Under the pieces are notes generated by a model, which was not told the DNA's origin, ran no database searches, and worked only from the letters and a program-made list of their open reading frames with translations. Shown piece by piece: positions 25,332 to 34,271 of a stretch of DNA of 64,000 bases. This DNA is from Mycolicibacterium sp. ND9-15. Lineage in GTDB: Bacteria > Actinomycetota > Actinomycetes > Mycobacteriales > Mycobacteriaceae. Within the stretch, counting starts at the first letter, position 1; each line of letters starts with the position of its first letter. The position numbers and the translations under genes were made by a program. The stretch lies in the NCBI RefSeq assembly GCF_035918395.1, contig NZ_CP142362.1, positions 5,032,829 through 5,096,828 on the forward strand. Reading direction: 5' to 3'.

Positions 25332-25843
25332 TGCTGCTCCTGCTTGATGTGGGCGAAGAACGCCCTGATCTCGTCGGGCAGGTAGGCGATCTCCAGGTAG
25401 GGGAGGCCGGTGGCCGCGACGTACGCGAACTCCATACCGCCCGGCATCACACCGCGCTGCACCGCCACGGCTTCGCGTTCTGCCAGTGCCGCCTCGACGT
25501 CGTCGACCTCGATGCAGATGTGATGCATACCGGGACCGGCGGTGTCGAGGAAATCCGTGTAGATGTTGCGCCCGGTCACCGGGGCGATCAGCTCCAACTG
25601 GGTGTCGCCGGCGTAGCTGAGCGAGATGCTCGCGACGAAGTCCGCGGGCTCACCGCGGTAGGTGCACGCATCCGGCGCGAAGTGGACGTCGGGCATGCGC
25701 ACCCACTTCTTGGCCCCCAGCAATGTGGTGAGCGACTGCTCGGTGGCGTCGAGGTCCCGCGTCACCCACGCGATCTGGACAGGTGTCTGGGCAAGCATCG
25801 CGTCGAGGATATCCGCGGCCGGCCCGATTGGCCAGAACGCCAT
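25328..25843 (-). CDS. VOC (glyoxalase-fold) family protein
   Basis: 171 aa with two beta-alpha-beta-beta-beta modules: VQIAWVTRDLDATEQSLTTL (about 22-41) and MHHICIEVDDVEAALAEREA (about 105-125), and the metal-ligand candidates H106/H107 and the C-terminal glutamate in LPYLEIAYLPDE. The family covers dioxygenases, isomerases and lyases. Operon partner of the flavoprotein (GTGA overlap). M. tuberculosis has a TetR gene at the equivalent position, so this gene is a difference in the locus. The true start could be the ATG at 25798 (MLAQTPVQIAW). Confidence 0.82.
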   Translation of the reverse strand: MAFWPIGPAADILDAMLAQTPVQIAWVTRDLDATEQSLTTLLGAKKWVRMPDVHFAPDACTYRGEPADFVASISLSYAGDTQLELIAPVTGRNIYTDFLDTAGPGMHHICIEVDDVEAALAEREAVAVQRGVMPGGMEFAYVAATGLPYLEIAYLPDEIRAFFAHIKQEQQ

Positions 25844-25975
25844 CCGTCGACCTGCGCCGTCGACCGCGTGGAGCCTCCGGTAGCACCTCGCGCGAACGAG
25901 GCAAAGCCGTTGTCGCGCAAACCCTTCAAATGCGGTGAGACCACGGGTTGGATGAGGGCGGTCGAGACATCACGC

Positions 25976-26671
25976 CTAAGGCAGCGAAACCCCGCCCACG
26001 CTCGCCGACGCGGCGGAGATGACGTCCTCGCTCGCCTGCTGCCGCGCCGTCTGCCAGGACACCGCGGCCGGATAGCGGCCCCAGGTGCTGTTGAACATGC
26101 CGATCAGGACCGCCCTGTTGTCGGGGGTGATCACATACACCGGACCGCCGGAGTCGCCCTTCTGGCTGACGACGCCGTTGGCCATCGTGAACCAGCCGTT
26201 GTTGACCGCCTCGACGTTGCCGCAGCTCTCACCGGTCACCACGCCGAAATGGCACACCGGCTGTCCGGCCGTCGGCACGATGCCGGGATCCGACACCAGC
26301 ACCTTGCCGCCGGGCAGGATGTTGTTGATCACGACGTCGGGGGCCAGCGCGATCGCTTCCCAGTCCGCGATCTGGTGGTTGGTGTCGACGGTCGCACCGT
26401 TCGGGGTGTTGTCGCGATACACCGTCTGCATCCCGATGAGGTTGCCGTTCCGGTCCCGGACCGGCCCACTGCCTCGGCAGTGCCCCGCGGTGAACGCAAT
26501 CCGCGTCGAAGGATCGACGTAGCCCAGGGTGCACACGTTGGTGTCCTGCTGGATCTCCATGCCGGGGTGGACAACCACACCCGGGGTCGCCTGCGCGGGT
26601 GCGGAGCCGAGCGCAAGCGCGGTGATCGGCGCGGCCAGACCCGCCAGCACCCGGTTCCAGTGTCGGCGCAC
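25976..26671 (-). CDS. Secreted trypsin-like serine protease (Rv1815-like)
   Basis: 231 aa. Signal peptide: basic VRRHWNR, hydrophobic core VLAGLAAPITALALG, cleavage after APAQA (residue 28). Catalytic triad visible: His64 in FTAGHC, Asp in IADWEAIAL, Ser in QKGDSGGPVYV; two cysteine pairs (C47/C65 and CHFGVVTGESC). The GTG at 26671 is chosen because GGAGG precedes it by 5 nt; an upstream TTG would add an N-terminus incompatible with a signal peptide. Substrate unknown; the conserved triad suggests an active enzyme outside the membrane. Confidence 0.88.
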   Translation of the reverse strand: MRRHWNRVLAGLAAPITALALGSAPAQATPGVVVHPGMEIQQDTNVCTLGYVDPSTRIAFTAGHCRGSGPVRDRNGNLIGMQTVYRDNTPNGATVDTNHQIADWEAIALAPDVVINNILPGGKVLVSDPGIVPTAGQPVCHFGVVTGESCGNVEAVNNGWFTMANGVVSQKGDSGGPVYVITPDNRAVLIGMFNSTWGRYPAAVSWQTARQQASEDVISAASASVGGVSLP

Positions 26672-26918
26672 CGCCGCCTCCGCTCGTCGAGCCAATGTTT
26701 AGTTCGGGTCCTGCGTGTTGCGGGCCGCTGTACCCGGCCGGAGATGCGGCAAACACCGCCCGACCGGGGGCGACCTCCACGATGGCCCCGTAACAAGCCC
26801 ATCGGTCAAGGTCACAGAGACGTTACGCCCCGGTCGCACTTCCGGCACGAAACCGCGATGAATCGAAAGTGAGGCCGCAAGAACCGCTGCGGGGCGGGCC
26901 GGCCGGTCGAGCGCCGAC

Positions 26919-27845
26919 TCAGGCGCTGACCGCAGCCGATTTCTGGGCAACGAGGCGACGTTTGGCGGGTTCCCAGCCGGGTGGGCCGAAGATGTAGCCC
27001 AGTTTGTCGCGCCACCGCGACGCCTGCCGCACGTCGCGGGCGATCGCCACGTACTCGTGCGTCTGCAGTTTCCAGATGTTGAAGGTGTCGACCTGCTTGG
27101 TCAACCCGTAGTGCGGACGCACGGTCTCTGCCTGGAAGCTGCCGAAGAGGCGGTCCCACAGGATGAAAATACCGCCGTAGTTCTTGTCCAGGTACTGCTG
27201 GTCCATACCGTGATGCACCCGGTGGTGCGACGGCGTGTTGAGCACGAATTCGAATGGCGCCCAGAGCTTTCCGATGCGTTCGGTGTGAATCCAGAACTGG
27301 TAGATCAGGTTGATCGAGAAGCTGGCGAAGACGATCCACGGTGGCACGCCGAACAGCGGAAGCAGTGCGCGCAGAAACACATCGCCGCTGATGTTCCACT
27401 TCTGCCGCAGCGCGGTGGCGAAGTTGAAGTACTGGCTGGAATGGTGCGCCTGATGGGTTGCCCAGATTAGCCGAACCCGGTGCGCTATGCGGTGATAGAC
27501 GTAGTAGAGCAGGTCCACCCCGACGATCGCGATCACCCACGTGTACCAGGCGTCGGCCGCCAACTGCCACGGCGCGACGTAGACGTACAACGCCGCGTAG
27601 CCGAGCAGCGCGAGGAAGTTCATGACACCGCTCGTGCCGATCGAGACCACGCCCATCCAGATGCTCGCCCAGGCATCCGACCGCTGATACGCCCCTGCCG
27701 GTGCTCGCTCGGCCTCCACGTATGCCAGCCGCTGGGCGGCGGTCCACTCGATGACCAGCAGCAACAGGAAGAACGGCACCGCGAACATCACGGGGTCGTG
27801 CATCAACGGTGGCAATACGTGCGCGAAGGCACCACTCACATCCAC
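26919..27845 (-). CDS. Sterol desaturase/fatty acid hydroxylase superfamily protein (Rv1814-like)
   Basis: 308 aa integral membrane di-iron enzyme. All three histidine boxes are present: HRIAH, HQAHHS and HRVHHG, separated as usual for the ERG3/alkylglycerol-monooxygenase group. Membrane helices at about 20-40, 75-95, 105-125 and 170-190. The GTG at 27845 follows GGAGG by 7 nt. M. tuberculosis Rv1814 is annotated erg3 although mycobacteria do not make ergosterol; the true substrate is probably a lipid. 223 bp of apparently non-coding sequence separates it from the protease gene. Confidence 0.9.
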   Translation of the reverse strand: MDVSGAFAHVLPPLMHDPVMFAVPFFLLLLVIEWTAAQRLAYVEAERAPAGAYQRSDAWASIWMGVVSIGTSGVMNFLALLGYAALYVYVAPWQLAADAWYTWVIAIVGVDLLYYVYHRIAHRVRLIWATHQAHHSSQYFNFATALRQKWNISGDVFLRALLPLFGVPPWIVFASFSINLIYQFWIHTERIGKLWAPFEFVLNTPSHHRVHHGMDQQYLDKNYGGIFILWDRLFGSFQAETVRPHYGLTKQVDTFNIWKLQTHEYVAIARDVRQASRWRDKLGYIFGPPGWEPAKRRLVAQKSAAVSA

Positions 27846-27873
27846 GTCGAAACCTCCGGGCAAAGCATACGAC

Positions 27874-29430
27874 TCAACGGAAGCTCAGCACCTGATCGCC
27901 CCATGCGCTGCGCAAATCACGGTCGAGGTCGTCGACCAACCGGTCCTGGGCGTCGATGATCAGCGTCGCGCGGTCGTCGTCGCGGTACGGCCGCCAGACC
28001 GCATCACCCGCCGCACCCGCGGGTGTGCCGTCGAGGGCGAAGTTGCGCCAGCGCCGCCGAATCCGCTCCGAGACCAGCCTGCCCGCCTGCAACCCGCCCA
28101 GTTTGAAGATGGGGTCCTTCGCGCCGGTGACGAGATTGCCCCAGACATAGGGTAATTCGGTGGCGTGCGCGGCGCCCAGACGCAGCATTCGCAGCATCGG
28201 AGTGGCGAAGTCGAAGCGGTACAGGTACACCGGCGCCACCTCGCGATGGCCCTCGGCGAACCAGACCGACGGCATCCGGAACCCGATGTCGCGCGCGACG
28301 CCCAGCCCGATAGCCTTTCCCCGGCCACGGTAGGCGGCGCGGATCTGCCGCTCGTCCGGGAGCTGCAGATCCGGTTGTTCGGCCGCGATCTCGGCGAACA
28401 TCGCCCGAATCGCTTTCGGCGTGATCGGCATCAGCGGCGACTTCATCCAGCGGAACAGCGCCGCTTCGTGCTTGTTTGTTCCGATGATCAGCGGAACCGG
28501 GTGCGTGCGCCCCTCGCGGGCGAGCCGGACCGGATGCGCCGGCACCATGTCACCGTCGATGATCGGCGCGAACGCCAGTGTGCCGGGAGTGCGCACCGGG
28601 ATGTGGTCGAAGACATGCTTCGAGGCGGCCAGCAAGGCGGAGGTGGGCACCGAGGCCAACCGGTCGACGTCGTCGGGTCGCATTCCGAGTTGGTCGAGAA
28701 ACAGCGCCGCCACCTGCTGCGAACGCTGCCGGTCGTATATGGACGTCGCCGGCGAGCTCTGCGCGATCGCGGCGCCGAACAGGCCCGCGGCGGCTGGACT
28801 GGCCAGCAGCGTGGTGATGATCCCGGCGCCCGCGGATTCGCCGAAGACCGTCACGCGGTTCGGGTCGCCCCCGAACGCCGCGATGTTGTCGCGTACCCAT
28901 TGCAGCGCGGCCACCACGTCGCGCAGACCCAAGTTGGTGGCGAAGCTGTCGTCGAACGCCGACAGGTCCAAAAAGCCCAATGCGCCCAACCGGTAGTTCA
29001 CCGTGACGATGACCGCGTCTCCGCCGGACGCGAGCGCACGGCCATGATAAAGCGGCTGCGCCGACGAGCCGATGACGTAAGCGCCGCCGTGCACCCACAC
29101 CAGCACCGGTTTACCCGCACCTGGGTCGACATCCGATCCCGCCCAGACGTTGAGGGTCAAGAAGTCGTCGCCCTGCGGCGCGCCGAGATCCATCGGGAGT
29201 CGACGATCGGCCGGCTGCGGGCACACCGGGCCGACCCGGGTGGCATCCGCAGGCTCGGTCCACCGTCGCGGTGGTTCGGGTGGCCGCCACCGCAACTCGC
29301 CCGCCGGCGGGGCCGCGAACCGGATTCCCTTCCATACCTTCACGGTGTTGTCGTCGAGGCCGCGGACCGGGCCACTCACGGTGTCGACGACCAGGCCCTG
29401 GTCGGTCATGCGCCGTACCTCTGACCGCAT
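27874..29430 (-). CDS. Type B carboxylesterase/lipase (LipT-like)
   Basis: 518 aa, alpha/beta hydrolase of the carboxylesterase B family. Oxyanion-hole LVWVHGGAYVIGS, nucleophile elbow FGESAGAG, triad glutamate in GTNKHEAALFRW and histidine in AAHATELPYVWGN. No signal peptide, so probably cytoplasmic. The ATG at 29430 is preceded by GAGGGAGG at 5-6 nt, much better than the upstream in-frame start. Ends 28 bp before the sterol-desaturase start on the same strand. Its 5' end directly abuts a truncated TetR gene in the other orientation. Confidence 0.9.
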   Translation of the reverse strand: MRSEVRRMTDQGLVVDTVSGPVRGLDDNTVKVWKGIRFAAPPAGELRWRPPEPPRRWTEPADATRVGPVCPQPADRRLPMDLGAPQGDDFLTLNVWAGSDVDPGAGKPVLVWVHGGAYVIGSSAQPLYHGRALASGGDAVIVTVNYRLGALGFLDLSAFDDSFATNLGLRDVVAALQWVRDNIAAFGGDPNRVTVFGESAGAGIITTLLASPAAAGLFGAAIAQSSPATSIYDRQRSQQVAALFLDQLGMRPDDVDRLASVPTSALLAASKHVFDHIPVRTPGTLAFAPIIDGDMVPAHPVRLAREGRTHPVPLIIGTNKHEAALFRWMKSPLMPITPKAIRAMFAEIAAEQPDLQLPDERQIRAAYRGRGKAIGLGVARDIGFRMPSVWFAEGHREVAPVYLYRFDFATPMLRMLRLGAAHATELPYVWGNLVTGAKDPIFKLGGLQAGRLVSERIRRRWRNFALDGTPAGAAGDAVWRPYRDDDRATLIIDAQDRLVDDLDRDLRSAWGDQVLSFR

Positions 29431-29462
29431 GAAGACCTCCCTCGAAACGATCAAACGAGCTT

Positions 29463-29675
29463 GTTCAGGCTACGCGGCGCTACATCCACGGTGGGGCGTC
29501 CGGCGTGCCGGCACAGCCGGTGCGCTGGGTCGCCGACGCGTTCGCCCGGTTGTTCTTCAGCTACACCTGGATGCCGCCGAGCGACCCGGACTTCGGGGAC
29601 GATGTGGAGTTGCGCCGGTTCGCACACGACGTGCTGACCCCGATGGTGGATCGCGCGGTCGGCTCCCTCGGCTAA
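29463..29675 (+). pseudogene. C-terminal remnant of a TetR-family regulator
   Basis: The plus-strand frame reads ATRRYIHGGASGVPAQP, VRWVADAFARLFFSYTWMPP, SDPDFGDDVELRRFAHDVLT, PMVDRAVGSLG and a stop, about 70 residues. The arrangement (MPPSDPDFGDDVELRRFAHD..TPMV) matches the C-terminal ligand-binding end of TetR/AcrR regulators. No helix-turn-helix precedes it: an in-frame stop lies at 29430-29432 and the 5' region of the divergent carboxylesterase occupies the junction. It ends 9 bp before an SMR efflux gene, the usual partner of such regulators, so the regulator was probably lost by a rearrangement that brought in the esterase. Confidence 0.75.
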
Positions 29676-29684
29676 CTTGATTGC

Positions 29685-30020
29685 GTGCGCAAGTGGGTGC
29701 TGCTTTCCGCCGCTGTCACCACCGAGGTCGTCGCGACGCTGTCTTTGCGTGCGTCGCAAGATCATTCGGCGTGGCTGGTCGTCGTCGTCCTCGGTTACCT
29801 CGCGGCTTTCGGATTCCTGACGGCGGTGTTGCGCGCCGGGGTGGCGGTCGGCGTTGCGTACGGGATCTGGGGTGCCATGGGAACCGCGGGCACCGCGGTG
29901 CTGGCCGCCGCGATCTTCGGTGACCCGTTCACCTGGCCGATCGTGGCGGGCATCGGGCTGATCATCGGCGGGGTGCTGCTCGTCGAACTCGGCTCTCACC
30001 GTCCGGCGAGCCAGCCGTGA
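29685..30020 (+). CDS. Small multidrug resistance (SMR) family transporter subunit
   Basis: 111 aa, four membrane helices. The membrane-embedded essential glutamate is E14 in AVTTEVVATLSLRAS. GVAVGVAYGIWGAMG and IGLIIGGVLLVELGS are family sequences. Paired with a second SMR gene one base away, the arrangement of heterodimeric exporters of the EbrAB/YkkCD type, which expel cationic compounds or guanidinium. GTG start at 29685 with TAACTT at 29673-29678, so a leaderless transcript is possible; the TAA of the TetR remnant is part of that box. Confidence 0.9.
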   Translation: MRKWVLLSAAVTTEVVATLSLRASQDHSAWLVVVVLGYLAAFGFLTAVLRAGVAVGVAYGIWGAMGTAGTAVLAAAIFGDPFTWPIVAGIGLIIGGVLLVELGSHRPASQP

Positions 30021-30343
30021 TGTATTGGACGCTGGCCGGCGCGATAGCGATCGAGGTGTTCGCGACGCTGTCGTTGCGCGCCTCCGACGGGTTCCGCAAG
30101 AAGGCCTGGATCGCCCCGGTGGCCGTCGGCTATCTCGCCTCGTTCTACCTGCTGTGGCTGACGTTGGCCCTGGGCATGCCGGTGGGTATCGCCTACGGCG
30201 TCTGGACCGCTTGCGGGGTGGCACTGGTCGCGGTCATCGCGCGCTACCTGTTCGCCGAACCACTGACGTGGGTGATGGCGCTGGGCATCGCGCTCATCGT
30301 CGGCGGTGTGCTCACGATCGAGCTTGGCGGCGTCGGGCACTGA
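30020..30343 (+). CDS. Small multidrug resistance (SMR) family transporter, second subunit
   Basis: 107 aa, four helices. Essential glutamate in AIAIEVFATLSLRAS (E12), with GMPVGIAYGVWTACG and LIVGGVLTIELGG. ATG overlaps the preceding stop as TGATG, so the two subunits are translated together. Sequence differs enough from the partner for a heterodimer with opposite topologies. The C-terminal 32 bp overlap the 3' end of the convergent MFS gene. Confidence 0.9.
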   Translation: MYWTLAGAIAIEVFATLSLRASDGFRKKAWIAPVAVGYLASFYLLWLTLALGMPVGIAYGVWTACGVALVAVIARYLFAEPLTWVMALGIALIVGGVLTIELGGVGH

Positions 30344-31511
30344 GCACGCCGGCTAGCAGGACCACCAGCAGTCCCGCCGCCGGCACGGTGAGCAACCCGA
30401 TCCGCAGGCTCGTCGCGTCGGCGATCACCCCGACGAGCTCTGGCGCCCCGAAGAACCCGATCCGCATCAGCCACGTCAGGATCGTCAGACCGCTGCCCGG
30501 TCGCAGGCCCGGCAGCTGATCGGCGGCGTGCATGGCCGACGGCACCAGCGTGGACACGCCGAGTCCGGCAATCGCGAACCCCGCGATGGTGGCGGGCACC
30601 GACGGGAACGCCAGTGCGAGCCCCATACCGACGGCCGTGATCAGCCCGCCCGCGCGCACCACGGCGCGCTCCCCGAACCGGTCGACCAGCCGGTCCCCGA
30701 CCAGCCGCCCGATGAAGATGAACGTGACCACGGCGATATAGCCCGTCACCGCGACCGGGCCGGGCGCGCCCAGCGCGTCGCGCAGGTACAAGGCGGCCCA
30801 GGAGTTGCCCGCGTCCTCGACGGTGGCGCCGGCTACGGCGATGACCACCAGGGCCAGCAGCGTGGCGTAGACCGCGACGCCGGCATCGCCGCCGCCGCCG
30901 GTTCGCGCGGCCGGATCGGCGTCGTGGTCGGCCCCGGGCAGCAGATAGCGGTACGCGGCCAGCACGACCACGCTGCACAGCACCGCCGCGACACCGAGAT
31001 GCACACCGCGCGAGATGCCCAGTGCGATCGCGGCGGCGCCCATGGACCCGCCCAGGATCGCGCCGCCCGCCCACACGGCGTGCAGGGAGTTGATGATCGA
31101 GCGGCCGTAGCTGCGCTGCACGCGCAGTCCGTGGGCGTTCTGCGCGACGTCGGTCACCGAATCGCAGGCCCCCGCCAGAAACAGGGCCGCGGCGAACAGC
31201 ACCGGGGATGCCGCGACCCCGGCGAGCACGACGAACACCCCGATGCCGATGGTGCCGATAACCGCCACCCGCGCCGAGCGGAAGCGGCGGATAAGCGTGG
31301 CCGCGCTCAGGCCGGCGGCCAATGCGCCCGCGGAGAACGCCGCGATCGCGGCCCCGTAGGCGGAGTTCGACAAGCCGAGGTCGGTCTTGATCTCGGGATA
31401 GCGGGGCAACAGGTTGGCGAACACCACGCCGTTGGTCAAAAACAGCGCCGCGACGGCTACCCGGGCCCGGCGGGTGCGCACCTCGGCGGTGTCCGACCGG
31501 TCGGGCGCCAT
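30312..31511 (-). CDS. MFS transporter
   Basis: 399 aa, about 12 membrane helices, no large loops. N-terminal sequence VAVAALFLTNGVVFANLLPR and SVTDVAQNAHGLRVQRSYGR belong to a group of MFS proteins related to fucose permease-like and YbjJ-type carriers (INSLHAVWAGGAILGGSMG). The ATG at 31511 begins a normal N-terminus; the upstream open frame overlaps the divergent malQ region. Substrate unknown. Converges on the SMR operon with a 32-bp overlap. Confidence 0.87.
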   Translation of the reverse strand: MAPDRSDTAEVRTRRARVAVAALFLTNGVVFANLLPRYPEIKTDLGLSNSAYGAAIAAFSAGALAAGLSAATLIRRFRSARVAVIGTIGIGVFVVLAGVAASPVLFAAALFLAGACDSVTDVAQNAHGLRVQRSYGRSIINSLHAVWAGGAILGGSMGAAAIALGISRGVHLGVAAVLCSVVVLAAYRYLLPGADHDADPAARTGGGGDAGVAVYATLLALVVIAVAGATVEDAGNSWAALYLRDALGAPGPVAVTGYIAVVTFIFIGRLVGDRLVDRFGERAVVRAGGLITAVGMGLALAFPSVPATIAGFAIAGLGVSTLVPSAMHAADQLPGLRPGSGLTILTWLMRIGFFGAPELVGVIADATSLRIGLLTVPAAGLLVVLLAGVLSARRRQARS

Positions 31512-31639
31512 ACCTGTCGACCCTACAGACGCCGCGAGCCGCGGTTTCCCACGTGGGAAGGCCGGTTGACCTCGCCCGAACGGGGTATCCGGCATCGCGT
31601 GCTGACACGTGGCGACGGCTTCGGGGCAAGATTGGCGAC

Positions 31640-33772
31640 ATGACAGAGCCCACCGCGTCGCTAGTGGAGTTGGCGCGACGCTACGGCGTCGCAACGGAAT
31701 ACGAGAACTGGACGGGTGCCCGCACCGCGGTGACCGAGTCGACGCTGATCTCGGTGCTTGGCGCGCTGGGCGTCGAGGCCGCCACCGAGAACGACCGCGT
31801 CGAGGCGCTCACCGCACACGACCGCGAATACTGGTCGCGCCACCTGCCGCCGACGATCATCGGGCGCACCGGGACCGCGCCGACGTTCTGGGTTCACGTC
31901 ACGCACGGAAACCCCGTCGCCCTACGGGTGGTCCTGGAGGACGGGTCGGTGCGCACGGACCTTAGACAGCTCGAAAACAACAGGCCGCCTTACGATTTGG
32001 ATGGCAGACTGATCGGCGAGGCGACCTTCGAATTGCCCGCCGGGCTGCCCATCGGATACCACCGCCTGGTTCTGCAGGCCGACTCGTCGGAATTCGGCAC
32101 GCCGATCATCGTCTCCCCCGCCTCGCTGCGCCCTCCTGCGGGCCGACAGTGGGGACTGGCCACCCAGTTGTACAGCGTGCGGTCGGAAAGGTCATGGGGC
32201 ATCGGCGATCTGACCGATCTGACCGACCTCGCGGTGTGGTCGGCCGCCCGGCACGCCGCGGGCTTCATTCTGGTCAACCCACTGCACGCGGCCGCTCCGG
32301 TCGCGCCGATGGAGCCCTCCCCTTATCTGCCGACCTCGCGCCGCTTCGTCAACCCGATCTATCTGCGCGTAGAGGCGGTCCCGGAGTACGCCTACGTCCG
32401 ACGCCGCAACCGGATACGCAAACTGCGCGAGTCCGTGCAGTCCCGCGCCGACCGCGCAGACCAGATCGACCGCGACGCCGCCTGGAAGGTGAAGCGCTCC
32501 GCGCTGGAGGCGGTCTACGCGGCGCCGCGCTCCGCCGGGCGAGAACTGGCCTATGCCGCGTACCGCGAGCGTGAGGGCGCCAGCCTCGACGACTTCGCCA
32601 CCTGGTGTGCCCTTGCCGAGCGTCACGGCGGCGACTGGCATGAGTGGCCACCGGAACTGCGGCATCCGGCGGGCGACGCCGTGGCGGACTTCGCCGCCGA
32701 GCACGCCGACGCCGTGGACTTTCACCGCTGGTTGCAGTGGCAGCTCGACGACCAGCTGACCGCGGCACAGGCCACTGCACTGCAGACCGGGATGAGCCTG
32801 GGCATCATGCATGACCTCGCGGTCGGGGTGGACCCCGACGGCGCCGATGCGTGGGCGCTGCAGGACGTGCTCGCGCTCGGGGTCACCGCGGGTGCGCCGC
32901 CCGACGAGTTCAACCAACTCGGCCAGGACTGGTCCCAGCCGCCGTGGCGCCCGGACCAACTCGAGAAGCTCGCTTACGAGCCGTTCCGAGCACTGGTCAA
33001 CGCCGTCTTGCGGCACGCGGGCGGTGTGCGTATCGATCACATCATCGGGCTGTTCCGGATGTGGTGGATCCCGAACGGGGCGCCACCCACCGCAGGCACC
33101 TATGTGCGCTACGACCACGAGGCGATGATCGGCATCGTCGCGCTCGAGGCGCACCGCGCGGGAGCGGTCGTGGTCGGCGAGGACCTCGGCACCGTCGAAC
33201 CGTGGGTGCGCGACTACCTGCACGAGCGCGGTCTGTTCGGAACGTCGATCCTGTGGTTCGAGGCCGACCGCGACGGCGGCGATGCGCCCGCCCGCCCGCT
33301 GCCCGCCGAGCGGTGGCGCGAGTTCTGCCTGTCGGCGGTCACCACGCACGACCTGCCCCCGACCGCGGGCTACCTGGCCGGCGAACACGTCCGTCTCCGT
33401 GACGAACTCGGGCTCCTGACGCGGCCCGCCGACGAGGAACTGGCCGCCGACCGCGAGCAGCAGACGAAGTGGCTGGACGAACTGCGCCGCGTCGGGCTGC
33501 TGGGCGGCGACACCGGATATCCCGGTGTCGCCGAGATCGTCGAGTCGCTGCACCGCTACCTCGGCCGCACCCCGTCGCGGTTGCTGTCGCTGTCGCTCGC
33601 CGACGCGGTCGGTGACCTGCGCACCCAGAACCAGCCGGGCACCACCGACGAGTATCCGAACTGGCGCGTGCCGCTGGCCCGTCCGGACGGCAAGAAAGTG
33701 CTGCTGGAAGATGTGTTCGCCGATACCAGCGCAGCGCGGCTCGGCGAGGTCATGCGGGCGGCCGTGCGCTAG
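31640..33772 (+). CDS. malQ: 4-alpha-glucanotransferase
   Basis: 710 aa, GH77 amylomaltase of the long type found in mycobacteria, with an extra N-terminal beta-rich domain (about 1-160). Transfers alpha-1,4-glucan segments in glycogen and maltodextrin turnover. Active-site blocks: nucleophile aspartate in GGVRIDHIIGLFRMWWIP, acid/base region VVGEDLGTVEPWVRD, and TTHDLPPTAGY. ASPLRPP-GRQWGLATQLYSVRS and SPYLPTSRRFVNPIYL mark the domain entry. ATG at 31640 is near CAAGAT, compatible with a leaderless transcript. Comparable to Rv1781c, but no ESX-5 genes are adjacent here. Confidence 0.94.
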   Translation: MTEPTASLVELARRYGVATEYENWTGARTAVTESTLISVLGALGVEAATENDRVEALTAHDREYWSRHLPPTIIGRTGTAPTFWVHVTHGNPVALRVVLEDGSVRTDLRQLENNRPPYDLDGRLIGEATFELPAGLPIGYHRLVLQADSSEFGTPIIVSPASLRPPAGRQWGLATQLYSVRSERSWGIGDLTDLTDLAVWSAARHAAGFILVNPLHAAAPVAPMEPSPYLPTSRRFVNPIYLRVEAVPEYAYVRRRNRIRKLRESVQSRADRADQIDRDAAWKVKRSALEAVYAAPRSAGRELAYAAYREREGASLDDFATWCALAERHGGDWHEWPPELRHPAGDAVADFAAEHADAVDFHRWLQWQLDDQLTAAQATALQTGMSLGIMHDLAVGVDPDGADAWALQDVLALGVTAGAPPDEFNQLGQDWSQPPWRPDQLEKLAYEPFRALVNAVLRHAGGVRIDHIIGLFRMWWIPNGAPPTAGTYVRYDHEAMIGIVALEAHRAGAVVVGEDLGTVEPWVRDYLHERGLFGTSILWFEADRDGGDAPARPLPAERWREFCLSAVTTHDLPPTAGYLAGEHVRLRDELGLLTRPADEELAADREQQTKWLDELRRVGLLGGDTGYPGVAEIVESLHRYLGRTPSRLLSLSLADAVGDLRTQNQPGTTDEYPNWRVPLARPDGKKVLLEDVFADTSAARLGEVMRAAVR

Positions 33773-33856
33773 GCGGTGTAACGCCGCGGACTTCTCCTCC
33801 GGTTTCACATTCGTCACGGCTGCGATATGTTCGCACCGCACACCTAGGGAGATCAC

Positions 33857-34267
33857 GTGAACAAGCTTTTCGCGCTCGGCGGGGCACTCGTCGCGGGCGG
33901 TTCCGTGGCGCTGGTCGGTGCCGGTATCGCGATGTCGCAGCCGAACAGCCTGAACGTGGTCGGCGAACCGTACAACCGGGCCCTTCAGATCCTGAAGTCC
34001 CAGGGAGTCAAGGCGTACTTCGGCGGGTCGGTCGGCAGCGTGCTCCCGCAGGCGCAGTGCCTGGTCGACCAGCAGAAGGTCACCTCCTCCGGCCGCATGC
34101 TGCTGATGCTGGACTGCAGCCAGAAGGCGGCCGATTTGATTGCGGAGATGGCTCCCTCGGGCGGGCCGACGGTCGGCAGCAACGGCATCACGACCGTGAC
34201 GCCGACCCCGGTGGTGCCGATTCAGGGCGCCCCGGGCGCGGGTGCGCCGCCGGCGCCGGCCGGCTGA
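33857..34267 (+). CDS. Small exported mycobacterial protein
   Basis: 136 aa. Hydrophobic N-terminus (MNKLFALGGALVAGGSVALV) consistent with a signal peptide or anchor, a compact central domain with two cysteines (QAQCLVDQQKV...LMLDCSQK) and a Pro/Ala-rich tail. AGGGAG lies 7 nt before the GTG, and TATGTT further up may be a -10 box. The segment EPYNRALQILKSQGVKAYFG recalls PASTA-like or DUF732-neighbour domains but I do not recognise the family with certainty. No enzymatic motif. Confidence 0.8.
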   Translation: MNKLFALGGALVAGGSVALVGAGIAMSQPNSLNVVGEPYNRALQILKSQGVKAYFGGSVGSVLPQAQCLVDQQKVTSSGRMLLMLDCSQKAADLIAEMAPSGGPTVGSNGITTVTPTPVVPIQGAPGAGAPPAPAG

Positions 34268-34271
34268 GACG

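Noticed and set aside
26811..26826. GTCACAG...TTACG resembling an MtrA-type site upstream of the secreted protease
   Set aside because: Single, incomplete match about 140 bp from the start; not enough to call.
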